From: Maratus speciosus
Lineage: Eukaryota; Arthropoda; Arachnida; Araneae; Salticidae
DNA length: 64,000 bases
Assembly: GCA_963932465.1 (NCBI GenBank)
Contig: OZ010788.1
Location: 669,312,484-669,376,483, forward strand
Direction: 5' to 3'
Numbering within the stretch: position 1 is the first letter of the stretch; the number at the start of each line of letters is the position of its first letter. Below the pieces are notes generated by a model. The model worked only from the letters and a program-made list of their open reading frames with translations. It searched no databases and was not told the origin of the DNA. A program made the position numbers and the translations under genes. Positions 24,398-35,185 of this stretch are shown one piece after another.

Positions 24398-24430
<33 letters not shown>
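24398..24430. repeat. (TA)n microsatellite at the 3' junction of the Naiad-type element
   Basis: About 33 bases of alternating TA directly precede the 3' end of the element (minus-strand reading). Naiad-type Penelope elements are known to favour microsatellites as targets. Confidence 0.9.
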
Positions 24431-26222
24431 CCATTAATTAAACATAACCTACCACCGTCAATTATTATGAATTAAAGCTGTAATTATTAAAAAAAAAATA
24501 TTATAAGAATTATTATGGAAGAAAAGAGAAAAAAGTGGACACCGACAAAAATTGAAAAGCTTATACATTGAATTACGTTATCAAGGGCACAGAATTCAAT
24601 GATATAAGCAAAATGGTTGTTTTCTGTGGGAAAAATAAGCTAAAGCTAAAAATTATTTTCCCTGTGCCCGAACAACCACTAAAATCAAGTAAATTGATTA
24701 AAAATGAAAGCAGAATAGAAACAAATAATATGAAATGGAAGAATCAATAAAACGTATTTAAATATTTATAGGATATAAAATATAAATAATAAACACCTTA
24801 CCGATTAATATTTCAGTATTTTACAAAAATCCATGTGCACATGTCTACCAGTATATCAAAAAGATTAAGGTGAATAAAACAGTTAAGAAATCACAGTAAA
24901 TGATACCAAAGGATGCAGTTAATACATTTTGAAATAAAATTTGAAATACCTTGTAAAATACATTTAATCTAATATAAAATCAATAGATATTAATTACATT
25001 ATTTAAAATGCACTATTAAATTAATAGATAACAGTTTAACAATATCGTCAAAATTAGGCTAAAAATACCCCCTGGTGTATAAATTATAACTGAAATGGAG
25101 CTAGAAAAATTAAAAATTAGAGAAATCTGAAAGAGACAAATTTGGTGCTGCCATCTATTATTACTTATATTAAACATCTATCGCAAGATAAATATTTGTA
25201 AGCATTTGAATGTAAATAACTGTTTAAACAGCAAAACCAAACAAATCCTTATATATAGAGAATTATAAACCTAATATAAATCACACAATGTATTTAAAAA
25301 CTATTGTTAATAAAATTTAAAAGCATACAATATATTCTATTAGCTAACTTATTTAAACTAAACTAAGAGTTTAAATAATTCTAGAACATTGATAATATAT
25401 AGCATATAGCTATATGCTATAAAACAAAATAAATTCAGTAATAATTAATATAAATAATTATTAAAAATAATATAAAAATTATTTTTTAATGAATTATATA
25501 TAAGATATTTATAAAATGAACAGGAAATAGAAAACATGTGGAAGTATATAGAAGGTTAAATGATACTTAAATTCCCATTACTTAAAAAGCACAAATATAG
25601 AATGTGGATTATTTTCAGACATCCATAAAAATCCATAAAGTATGAATGTGGGACATTCAAAAACATTAAACCGATAATAAATATTAAAAAGAATAGAGGA
25701 ATAATAATAAAAATAATTACCCAATTTTAATGCATACAGTATATTTTTTATATAAATATTATATATTTATAATATTTATATTAAACATACTTATATGTAT
25801 ATTATTCACTATAAGAATGGCATACTATTAGTAATTAATATGATATTGTCCTTAGTAAATTAAAATTTAATAACAAATAATTGTAAATTAGATTAATGAA
25901 TAATTAAGCTAATTATTAATGAAATTCTCCAATTTACATATAAAATATCAAATCAACATCCATATAAAATACATAACAAAAATATAGTAATAATACAAGA
26001 GCCCCCCCCCCCTTTTTTTTAATAATTAACCATTGCGTATTATCCAGACAACACCACCCTCCTCCGTACTCTAACATCTACCCACCCAACCAACCTATAA
26101 TATTTTTTTTATATTATTTTACAATTTTTAATTTTTTATAGATATTTTTTTATTTTATAATTTTTTTGTAATTTTGTTTACGCATGTGTTAATTTGTGCT
26201 TATAGATCGTGTAAGAAAAGTA
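24431..26222 (-). other. 3' region of the full Naiad-type copy
   Basis: Non-coding on both strands. It includes a C/T-rich patch near 26005-26095. It is nearly identical to 29672-31436 in the pseudo-LTR, apart from single-base changes and an extra AT-rich stretch of about 30 bp around 25745-25785. Confidence 0.8.
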
Positions 26223-27884
26223 CTAATTGTATATTAATGAATATATGAATTTTTTTGGAAAACCATGATTTAATGCATCATAAACTAGTTTAATATTATT
26301 GTTAATTAGAGGAGAAGAACATAAACATTTTATTCTATATAAATGATTAAGTATTATATTACGAAATACAGAATGATGTAGACAAGATTTAAAATTTGTA
26401 AATGTATTAACTGTGAATTTAAATTCTTTACGTTTGTCATATAAATCTGTGATTGTTTTATTGTCATTTATTGTAATTTTAAGATCTAAGAAGTTAATTG
26501 TATTGTTAGATAAAAGGTTTTCCGTTAATTCCAAATTAGTGGGATAATCAACTGGAAATCGAATAATTGCAGATTGATCAGTATCAATTAAAATGATGTC
26601 ATCAATATAACGATATAAATGTAGATTATTATTAGTAAAATTACGTTCATAATGAGATAAGTATAAGTCTGAGAGTAAACTGGAAGTACAACCGCCTTGT
26701 GGTATACCGACATGCTGTAAATATAAAGTATTATCTTGCAATATATAATTATTATAGATAATGAAGTTAGTTAAAGATTTAAAATATGCAATATCTATAT
26801 TAGATGGTAATTCCAGTTTTTTATAATACTTTTTAAATAATGCATTTATAATTTTATGTAAATCTAATAGGTCTATATTATTAAAAAGATCTTTGAAGTC
26901 ATATGTCGTTATATTACAAACAGAATGAAGAGTTTTTAAAATATTAACAAGTTGGTAGCTATTTTTTATACAATGTGTATTATCATTGTTTGTAGTAAGT
27001 TCATATAATTGATTAAGAATTTTTAAGAGAAGTGTATTGGCTTTATTATTATATGTATTGCAACCAATAGTAACAGTCCTAAATTTAATAGGAGTTTTAT
27101 GAAATTTGGGAATAAGAACTAAATATGGATAATTGAAATTAGTAGATAAAATATTTAATAGTTTATAATAACTTCGAATTTTACGATTATTTACAATTAC
27201 ATTTTCATTAGTTTTTTGAAAAGACTTATTAGAAGAAATAGAATTTGTAAGAAGTTGGTGATAATATGATTTACATATAATAGCATAATTGTTAGGAGAT
27301 TTGTCTACATATGTAATAACGAAGTTTTTTTGTAATTTAGTAATTTGTTGGAAATAATGCTTTGTATTAATAGAAACCAAATCAGCAATATTATTTTTTA
27401 AAGCCATAGTTAATTTTTCAATTACTAATATCTTCCATTGATTAAAATATTCAATAGGCTTATGATAACAGATAGAAATTTTATAAATAAAAATATCAAT
27501 ATCATATGTAAACTGTTTGATAATAGATTTAACATTAAATTTAGATGGAAGTCTATATTTAGTACCATAACCCATTAGTTGTTTCAAGTTAAAATCATGA
27601 ACAATATCAAGATTTCCAGTGATTATATGTCCATGATCATTGTTTATGTATTTTTTTAGAGTGGGGTCCTTGCAGTTACACGGAAAAGTACTTGCAGCAG
27701 ATGTATTTTTTGAAAATGTATTGTAGTTAAAAATTTTTCTCCCAATTGTATTCGGATATTTAAAGGTTTTTGATATATGAAGATTATTGATAGGAAAAAA
27801 ACAATTTTTATCATTAATTATAGAACTGATATTAATTTTATTAAAAATGTGATTTGAAAAAGTAATTATCATTTGAGTATTCAT
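26223..27884 (-). CDS. Penelope-like reverse transcriptase with CxC linker
   Basis: A 553-codon frame. Residues 69-71 are the CNC motif of the linker, followed by the HGHIITG region (84-90) conserved ahead of the RT in Penelope-like elements. RT motifs follow: a YLVLIPKFHKTPIKFR block (254-269), motif A with D329 in TYDFKDLF, IPQGG at 394-398, and motif C YIDD at 426-429. The frame ends at TAG (26223-26225) after a KFIYSLIYN tail. It starts 44 bases inside the end of the endonuclease frame and lies +1 to it. Members of this clade normally encode one continuous protein, so I infer a one-base indel near 27850-27884; a coupled or shifted translation is possible but not shown. Catalytic residues are intact. 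Confidence 0.9.
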   Translation of the reverse strand: MNTQMIITFSNHIFNKINISSIINDKNCFFPINNLHISKTFKYPNTIGRKIFNYNTFSKNTSAASTFPCNCKDPTLKKYINNDHGHIITGNLDIVHDFNLKQLMGYGTKYRLPSKFNVKSIIKQFTYDIDIFIYKISICYHKPIEYFNQWKILVIEKLTMALKNNIADLVSINTKHYFQQITKLQKNFVITYVDKSPNNYAIICKSYYHQLLTNSISSNKSFQKTNENVIVNNRKIRSYYKLLNILSTNFNYPYLVLIPKFHKTPIKFRTVTIGCNTYNNKANTLLLKILNQLYELTTNNDNTHCIKNSYQLVNILKTLHSVCNITTYDFKDLFNNIDLLDLHKIINALFKKYYKKLELPSNIDIAYFKSLTNFIIYNNYILQDNTLYLQHVGIPQGGCTSSLLSDLYLSHYERNFTNNNLHLYRYIDDIILIDTDQSAIIRFPVDYPTNLELTENLLSNNTINFLDLKITINDNKTITDLYDKRKEFKFTVNTFTNFKSCLHHSVFRNIILNHLYRIKCLCSSPLINNNIKLVYDALNHGFPKKFIYSLIYN

Positions 27885-28830
27885 GTTCTGAATTTTGTGT
27901 TTTTTTTTGTAAATTAATATTTAAAAGATTAACCCTACTCATAATAAGGTCAAAGTAAATATCAGAGAAATGTTTAGAGAAAGATTTACTTAGAAAGACA
28001 TTTAAATGTTGTACAAGCTGTTTCTTTTTAATAGCAAAGATGTTTTTACGAATTAACAACCAGTTATAATTCTCTAAGTAATTTCGTTGAAGATCATTAA
28101 TTTGTTTTGTGATAGATTTTTTGGAAACTACAACTGATGATGAACCCTTTCCGCGTTTATTACGTGTTGTTTTAGCATTTAAATTATGATTAAGAGTAGG
28201 ATAAATTGGAGAATAATCAATATTGTTATTTATAGATGTGAAGACTTTGACAGGTCTGTTAAATACTTCACTGTTAAGTCCATAAGGATAAATTGTGTTA
28301 TAATATTTCATATATGATGATTCCATATAAAGACGTTCTGATTTATTTTTTAGAATTTGAAGGATTTCAATTGTCGTATTTTTAAATAGATGTTTATGAA
28401 AATGTTGAATTTCAGCTGTAGATTGTATATTTTTTGCTTTGTTATTATTAGAGTCTGATCGATGATGATTGATTCGTTTATGAATTGGACCTGATGTTTC
28501 ACCAATATATTTCATATTACATAAGTTGCACTTTATACTATAAATAACATTAAATGCTTTACAAAAACTTGAATAATTAGGATCTGAGACAATTTGTGTC
28601 TGAGCAGCGTATGGACATGTCTTGCACCGAGAATCATAGCACTTACGATAAAATAAAGGACGAGGGGGAGAGTATAAATGGTCGCTGGATGACGATCCAG
28701 GAACAACCCAATTATTATTCCTGTACCGGGCACTACACTGCATAGATGCTAAGTGTATCTTGCCAGTATCGAGATGTTTACTAAGAACTGCCATATAAAA
28801 ATTATGTATGGAAAATGCAATAATTGCCAT
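27841..28830 (-). CDS. N-terminal GIY-YIG endonuclease part of the Naiad-type protein
   Basis: A 329-codon frame. The first clear family sequence is near residues 33-75 (RYRNNNWVVPG, then CYDSRCKTCPYA with paired cysteines). The nuclease core has IYSIKC at 96-101 and KYIGETSG at 107-114, followed by KRINHHRSD at 118-126. The cysteines C101 and C104 together with the histidines match the CCHH arrangement of Penelope-like endonucleases. Residues 230-329 are basic and lead into the RT frame. The start could also be M13. All cysteine positions I can read are encoded as Cys, not TGA, unlike the selenocysteine-rich Naiads known from spiders. Confidence 0.88.
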   Translation of the reverse strand: MAIIAFSIHNFYMAVLSKHLDTGKIHLASMQCSARYRNNNWVVPGSSSSDHLYSPPRPLFYRKCYDSRCKTCPYAAQTQIVSDPNYSSFCKAFNVIYSIKCNLCNMKYIGETSGPIHKRINHHRSDSNNNKAKNIQSTAEIQHFHKHLFKNTTIEILQILKNKSERLYMESSYMKYYNTIYPYGLNSEVFNRPVKVFTSINNNIDYSPIYPTLNHNLNAKTTRNKRGKGSSSVVVSKKSITKQINDLQRNYLENYNWLLIRKNIFAIKKKQLVQHLNVFLSKSFSKHFSDIYFDLIMSRVNLLNINLQKKTQNSEHEYSNDNYFFKSHF

Positions 28831-29671
28831 AAAAATAAGAAATTTTAATAATAAAAATTAATAATTTAATTAAATTAGCCTTGATTAAATAATAAAACTT
28901 GAGTATGAAAAAGTATATACAATATTTACAATAATAGAAGCAGAACGCAGAAACAATCTTCAAATTATCCAAAACCAAATAATGATAACCCAAATAACGT
29001 AGATTAATAATAGCAAGGAACCACTAGACTATTTTATAACAAATAAGTCAAAAAAAAAATCCGCATAACATCCAAATCCTAGAACAACTATAACCATGCA
29101 AAGACAACCAAAACGCTTACCCAACTAACTACTCAGATCAAAGTAATATGAATTTAAACTAAAGCAAATTAACATTAAATCTATGAATAGAAATAATTAT
29201 TGCTACCATATTAATGTATATATAAAATGATTATTTCTACAGAATTATGTAAAGCTATAGCAAAAATAGAAAATATATAGGACAATATCATACACTAACT
29301 ACAAGGAAATTCAGATAAAATCATAACTAGAAAATTAAAAAACATTAAATAAATCGTTGCAATGATAGGAATGAAAAAATTAATGGAATCCTAAAATAGG
29401 TATCAGATAACTACATGGTAGAAATCTTATTGATAATACACATAGATTGTGCGCTAATTGCAGCAATGATCTAAGCGTATAATATTTAAAAGATTGCTAA
29501 ATAATTTAGCGACCTGGGAATATATAAAAATATATATAAGATACCTTAAGGAAAAAATACATCAAAATGAATTGTTGACATTCAAAATGAAAAGATATTT
29601 AAAAATATCGTAAAATGCATACATTCATAATTACTTGCGCAAATGCATCATAGTAATTTGAATGCTAATAT
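28831..29671 (-). other. 5' leader of the full Naiad-type copy
   Basis: About 840 bp of AT-rich non-coding sequence between the junction with the pseudo-LTR and the endonuclease frame. No hammerhead ribozyme core was recognised by eye. Confidence 0.6.
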
Positions 29672-31977
29672 ATTACCATTAATTAAACATAACCTACCAC
29701 CGTCAATTATTATGAATTAAAGCTGTAATTATTAAAAAAAAAAATTATAAGAATTATTATGGAAGAAAAAAGAAAAAAGTGGACACCGACAAAAAATTGA
29801 AAAGCTTATACATTGAATTACGTTATCAAGGGCACAGAATTCAATGATATAAGCAAAATGGTTGTTTTCTGTGGGAAAAATAAGCTAAAGCTAAAAATTA
29901 TTTTCCCCTGTGCCCGAACAACCACTAAAATCAAGTAAATTGATTAAAAATGAAAGCAGAATAGAAACAAATAATATGAAATGGAAGAATTAATAAAACC
30001 TATTTAAATATTTATAGGATATAAAATATAAATAATAAACACCTTACCGATTAATATTTCAGTATTTTACAAAAATCCATGTGCACATGTCTACCAGTAT
30101 ATCAAAAAGATTAAGGTGAATAAAACAGTTAAGATATCACAGTAAATGATACCAAAGGATGCAGTTAATACATTTTGAAATAAAATTTGAAATACCTTGT
30201 AAAATACATTTAATCTAATATAAAATAGATATTAATTACATTATTTAAAATGCACTATTAAATTAATAGATAACAGTTTAACAATATCGTCAAAATTTAG
30301 CTAAAAATACCCCCTGGTGTATAAATTATAACTGAAATGGAGCTAGAAAAATTAAAAATTAGAGAAATCTGAAAGAGACAAATTTGGTGCTGCCATCTAT
30401 TATTACTTATATTAAACATCTATCGCAAGATAAATATTTGTAAGCATTTGAATGTAAATAACTGTTTAAACAGCAAAACCAAACAAATCCTTATATATAG
30501 AGAATTATAAACCTAATATAAATCACACAATGTATTTAAAAACTATTGTTAATAAAATTTAAAAGCATACAATATATTCTATTAGCTAACTTATTTAAAC
30601 TAAACTAAGAGTTTAAATAATTCTAGAACATTGATAATATATAGCATATAGCTATATGCTATAAAACAAAATAAATTCAGTAATAATTAATATAAATAAT
30701 TATTAAAAATAATATAAAAATTATTTTTTAATGAATTATATATAAGATATTTATAAAATGAACAGGAAATAGAAAACATGTGGAAGTATATAGAAGGTTA
30801 AATGATACTTAAATTCCCATTACTTAAAAAGCACAAATATAGAATGTGGATTATTTTCAGACATCCATAAAAATCCATAAAGTATGAATGTGGGACATTC
30901 AAAAACATTAAACCGATAATAAATATTAAAAAGAATAGAGGAATAATAATAAAAATAATTACCCAATTTTAATGCATACAGTATAACTATATTTATATTA
31001 AACATACTTATATGTATATTATTCACTATAAGAATGGCATACTATTAGTAATTAATATGATATTGTCCTTAGTAAATTAAAATTTAATAACAAATAATTG
31101 TAAATTAGATTAATGAATAATTAAGCTAATTATTAATGAAATTCTCCAATTTACATATAAAATATCAAATCAACATCCATATAAAATACATAACAAAAAT
31201 ATAGTAATAATACAAGAGCCCCCCCCCCTTTTTTTTAAATAATTAACCATTGCGTATTATCCAGACAACACCACCCTCCTCCGTACTCTAACATCTACCC
31301 ACCCAACCAACCTATAATATTTTTTTTATATTTTACAATTTTTATTTTTTTATAGATATTTTTTTATTTTATAATTTTTTTGTAATTTTGTTTACGCATG
31401 TGTTAATTTGTTTTAAAAGATCATGTAAGAAAAGTACTAATTGTATATTAATGAATATATGAATTTTTTTGGAAAACCATGATTTAATGCATCATAAACT
31501 AGTTTTTTAATATTATTGTTAATTAGAGGAGAAGAACATAAACATTTTATTCTATATAAATGATTAAGTATTATATTACGAAATACAGAATGATGTAGAC
31601 AAGATTTAAAATTCGTAAATGTATTAACTGTGAATTTAAATTTTTTACGTTTGTCATATAAATCTGTGATTGTTTTATTGTCATTTATTGTAATTTTAAG
31701 ATCTAAGAAGTTAATTGTATTGTTAGATAAAAGGTTTTCCGTTAATTCCAACTTAGTGGGATAATCAACTGGAAATCGAGTAATTGCAGATTGATCAGTA
31801 TCAATTAAAATGATGTCATCAATATAACGATATAAATGTAGATTATTATTAGTAAAATTACGTTCATAATAAGATAAGTATAAGTCTGAGAGTAAACTGG
31901 AAGTACAACCGCCTTGTGGTATAGCGACATGCTGTAAATATAAAGTATTATCTTGCAATATATAATTATTATAGATA
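29672..31977 (-). repeat. Pseudo-LTR: 5'-truncated tandem copy of the Naiad-type element
   Basis: Reading from 29672 it starts with the same taccattaattaaacataac as 24430 and stays nearly identical through the 3' region into the last third of the RT gene. Similarity stops abruptly at 31977, corresponding to 26760 in the full copy. This head-to-tail partial copy upstream of the full copy is the usual Penelope arrangement. Confidence 0.92.
31437..31977 (-). pseudogene. C-terminal RT fragment in the pseudo-LTR
   Basis: Homologous to residues from about 376 to the end of the full RT, including IPQGG and YIDD. Differences include an A for G before IPQGG and an extra lysine (IKKLVYDALN versus IKLVYDALN), so this copy keeps the codon that the full copy appears to have lost. 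The open frame extends to 32054 into the MITE remnant, adding about 26 unrelated residues. Confidence 0.85.
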
Positions 31978-32058
31978 CAGGATGATACTTTCTTAAAAAT
32001 TACTTTAAACATTGTACATTTTTTAGCTTCGGTGTCAGTCACCGTGGCACTCAATGTG

Positions 32059-32333
32059 TTAACTTGATTTAATTCGAATTAATAAAATACGAAATAGGAA
32101 AACAAATACAATACTATTCTTAAAAGAAGTTCCATTTTTCCTAATAGTTACCTTTATTTCTGTATGGTTTTAAAAATTAATTTATATTCGTCAAGAGTAT
32201 AAACATTTTTAAATATATATGCAATTTGCAATGGAAAAAAAAAAGAAATTAGCATTGTTCAATTAGAAATTAGTAATTTTTCTTTTATTTATATTACAAA
32301 GAATTGAAAAAAAGCTTCTATCAAAATTTGATA
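32059..32333 (+). repeat. Repeat family A, forward block 6
   Basis: Resumes with ttaacttgatttaattcg, matching block 2, and runs to aaaatttgata (32333), where the Helitron inserted. Confidence 0.75.
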
Positions 32334-33383
32334 TCTATACTAATAAAAGAATAAATCGCTCTAACATAACGCGATTTTGTTAAAATTAGGAAATCTAAAC
32401 AAGGCGATCTGTTTGAAACTTTAAGAAACTTTTTTAACACAAAAGATAAATTGTAAAAAAGAATGGTGCGGAAAATTCCGGGAAAGGGTCTCACTTTTTA
32501 CGTGCCGCTTTTTGATGGAGTCGTGTGATATATGCTACTTATTAAAAGTTGCAGACATTATGTCTGCTTTGAAAAATACCTACTTTTATTTCGGAGAGTA
32601 GATAAAAACCATAAGGTAAAATTTTAATGGGAGTTCAAATTTAAATCAAAATTTTAAAAATACAGCATTTGCAGATTTTAAACTTTAGCAACTCGGCCTA
32701 TATTTGTACACTAATTCAGAGTATGTAAATAATAAAAAAAAAATTGATTCAGAACTTTTTGTTCGAAATTGAAAAAAATTGACTTTTAAAAAGAAAAAGA
32801 TACGCTTTTTTTAATAGAGAATGGCCACGAATTTGTTAAAATCTGGAAAACGAACTAAATGAATGACTTGAAATTTTCACGTAAGTTATAACAGCCCTTT
32901 GACCACTGTTTCGTAAAGTAATATTTGTATAAAACATATAACGTTCTCTTGTCGGTGGAAGGTTGAACTACCCACTATTTTCGAATATTAATTTAAGCAA
33001 ATTTCTCAATTTCTTATTTTAGTCAACGTCCTTATTTTAATGCAATGTTTATCGAAGCATCTAAATAGACCAGATTTACATCTCCAATAAAAATTTTGAA
33101 ACGTTCGGACGAGTAGAAAATATTTTTTTAAATAAAATGTCTGAAAATGTCCATCAAATCAGTAAAAACTTGAGTGTTTTGTCGCAGTTCCGCTCGCTTT
33201 CGGTACGCATAGACTCCAAAAATCAACTTATGCAAAATAGCACGTATCTTCAATTTAATATTTTTCTTGCGATTTTTTATAGTTAAAAATATAAATTCAG
33301 ACAAAAGGAATTAAAGGTACAAAATCATACAAATTTGAGGTTCATTCATCACGGGCCCGGGCGACACCGGGCGGGTCTGCTAG
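32334..33383 (+). mobile_element. Non-autonomous Helitron, 1050 bp
   Basis: Starts TCTATACTAATAAAA and ends CTAG after a GC-rich near-palindrome (cccgggcgacaccgggcggg) about 10 bases upstream. The insertion lies between A and T, and the empty site is visible at about 15515 (tttgatatttagaataattt), which matches the two flanks joined. These are the defining features of Helitrons. There is no Rep-helicase frame, so the copy is non-autonomous. Confidence 0.9.
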
Positions 33384-33515
33384 TTTAGAATAATTTTAAT
33401 CAGATTTCATTAATCGGTTGCTTGATTAATTGCGCCATGTCCATTTTTTGAACACAAGGACTAAACAGATCGAGAGCTCCATGTAATGTGGAATCAGAAA
33501 CATCTATATCTGAAC
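33384..33515 (+). repeat. Repeat family A, forward block 7
   Basis: Continues block 6 (tttagaataattttaatcag) up to ATCTGAAC at 33508-33515. Confidence 0.75.
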
Positions 33516-33662
33516 TAGGGATGAGATTTCCGCGTTTTTGCACACCGGTATATTCTTAGAGAAAAAGTGTTTCTCTTAAATCGCAACAGTGTTCCGATTA
33601 AATGAAATATCACTTTTTCTAACAAAATACTGGTGTGCAAAAACGCGGAAATCTCATCCCTG
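33516..33662. mobile_element. 147-bp hAT-type MITE
   Basis: Termini are TAGGGATGAGATTTCCGCG and the complement of CAGGGATGAGATTTCCGCG, with about 35 bp of near-perfect inverted repeat. The 8-bp target duplication ATCTGAAC is exact at 33508-33515 and 33663-33670, which is diagnostic of hAT-type transposition. The sister copy near 18655 shows the uninterrupted site. Confidence 0.93.
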
Positions 33663-35185
33663 ATCTGAACACAGAACCTGTTGTCTTTTAGCCAGCGCCC
33701 TAACTACTGAGTAAACTAGGCAAGCAAGTGCTGCAGATATCATTCGATTTAAGGTTTTTTTCTTCTCCGAATAAAGAATATATACGAGTACATAATCTTT
33801 TTTCTCTAGTTATTTCCTTATTTTAGAAAAAATATTCAATATTTATACTATTATAACTTCATACTTGGGATAACCGCTTTTGTTAGAATAAAACACACTT
33901 GACAATAAATTAAACTTTAAACAAGTTTAGTTACTTTTTTTCCCATTTAATGCTTTATTTTGTTTACAAGATTAACGTTAAAATGTTCCACCTCTTATGT
34001 AAATACTTTAAGTTTTATTTGTTACACTTCATTACAGGCCATTTTTTTTCTTAATTTTTCAAAAAAGACCTGTGTCATCGTGGTTAATTACTGAAGTGGA
34101 ATGTAAAAATTAGCTCTAAAAATTTTGTAATAATCTCTTACGTAAACTTAAAGTTTTAAGCTTTTCAACTGTTTACTTATTAGTGAGAGACATTTTAAAA
34201 CTAAGCAGCATTAATTTAAGTTTCATTTTTACAAGAAAAATTGCAGAAATTACTTAGAAGGCTTACTGCTTTCATTTCATTAATAACTTTGAAACGTAAT
34301 ATTTGCCGTTGATTTATGTATCTAAAGTTTTTATTAATAACTCAATAATTGTGCTTGAAATACGATGTACAATTTAATTTAAATTTCAAACATGCAGAAA
34401 CAGAAACAAGTACACAGTTGAACAGGAAACAAGCTGTTTACGAGTCCATGTGTAAAATATATTTTAAATTTAAAAAATAATCGAGAATTTAGAATTTTTT
34501 AAATTTATGAAGTTGCTTATTGTACAAACTTAAACTCTAAAATGAAAAATACAATATATTCCAAATTTCTGAAGAAATTAAAATGCCACAAATAATTTAG
34601 GATACTAAACAAGAGAATATATACCAAGAATACAAAATGTAATTCAATTGGAAATGTACACAAACGGAAATAAGTACATTTGTTTACGAATCTATATGTA
34701 AAATAGATTTATTTCAAACTTATATACAAATCAGTAATTTAGAATTTTGAAGATTTATGAAGTTTTTTATAGTTCTATTGCACAAAGTGAAACTGGAAAA
34801 TGAAAAACACAATACTTTCCAAATTTCTGAAGAATTTAAAATGCCACAAATGGTAAATTAGGATACTAAATCAAGACAGTGTATAAATTGTAGACTAGTG
34901 TGTGCTTTAAATAGTAAGAGAGTAAAAAGGAAAAATTTTGAATAGAAAATAAACGAATTATCCGAATTATATTTGAGTAAATATTTCAGTAGTAGTTATA
35001 AATACCTGACAAACTGCATATAAATATTGCAGGGGAAAATTTAAATAATTAAAACACGCTACGATACCAGCATGTTAATCAACAACTAGTATCTAGAATA
35101 ATTTCAATAGATTTATTTTGAATAATTAAAATTCGACATAGGAAATCAGATACTATTCTTAAAAAAAAGTTCCCTGTTGCTAATA
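33663..35185 (+). repeat. Repeat family A, forward block 8
   Basis: Passes the cacagaacctgttg word, then starts a new unit near 33829. Contains two further copies of the ~280-bp subrepeat (about 34380-34640 and 34640-34880) and ends past tctagaataatttcaatag. Interrupted at TA 35184-35185. Confidence 0.75.

Larger units (their letters stand above)
24431..31977 (-). mobile_element. Naiad-type Penelope-like retroelement with pseudo-LTR
   Basis: On the minus strand the order is a truncated upstream copy (pseudo-LTR, 31977-29672), a 5' leader, a GIY-YIG endonuclease frame, a reverse transcriptase frame and a ~1.8-kb 3' region. An endonuclease that precedes the RT, joined by a CxC-bearing linker, is the hallmark of the permuted (Naiad/Chlamys) Penelope-like clade; canonical Penelope has the endonuclease at the C terminus. 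A partial tandem copy upstream is also typical of Penelope-like elements. The 5' end of the insertion lies in the MITE remnant and the 3' end in a TA tract. Confidence 0.9.
24313..32058. mobile_element. Small MITE split by the Naiad-type insertion
   Basis: The left remnant begins CACAGTCGCCGGTGACTGAC (24313) and the right remnant ends with the complement of CACATTGAGTGCCACGGTGA (32058). Both contain GGTGACTGACA near the end, and TTA flanks both sides (24310-24312, 32059-32061). Without the large insertion only about 85 + 81 bp plus the TA tract remain. Superfamily is unknown. The TA tract at 24398-24430 presumably belonged to this MITE and served as target for the retroelement. Confidence 0.6.

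Noticed and set aside
28831..31977. Hammerhead ribozyme in the Penelope leader or pseudo-LTR
   Set aside because: No conserved core (CUGAUGA with GAAA) was found by eye, and the permuted clade is known to lack canonical ones.
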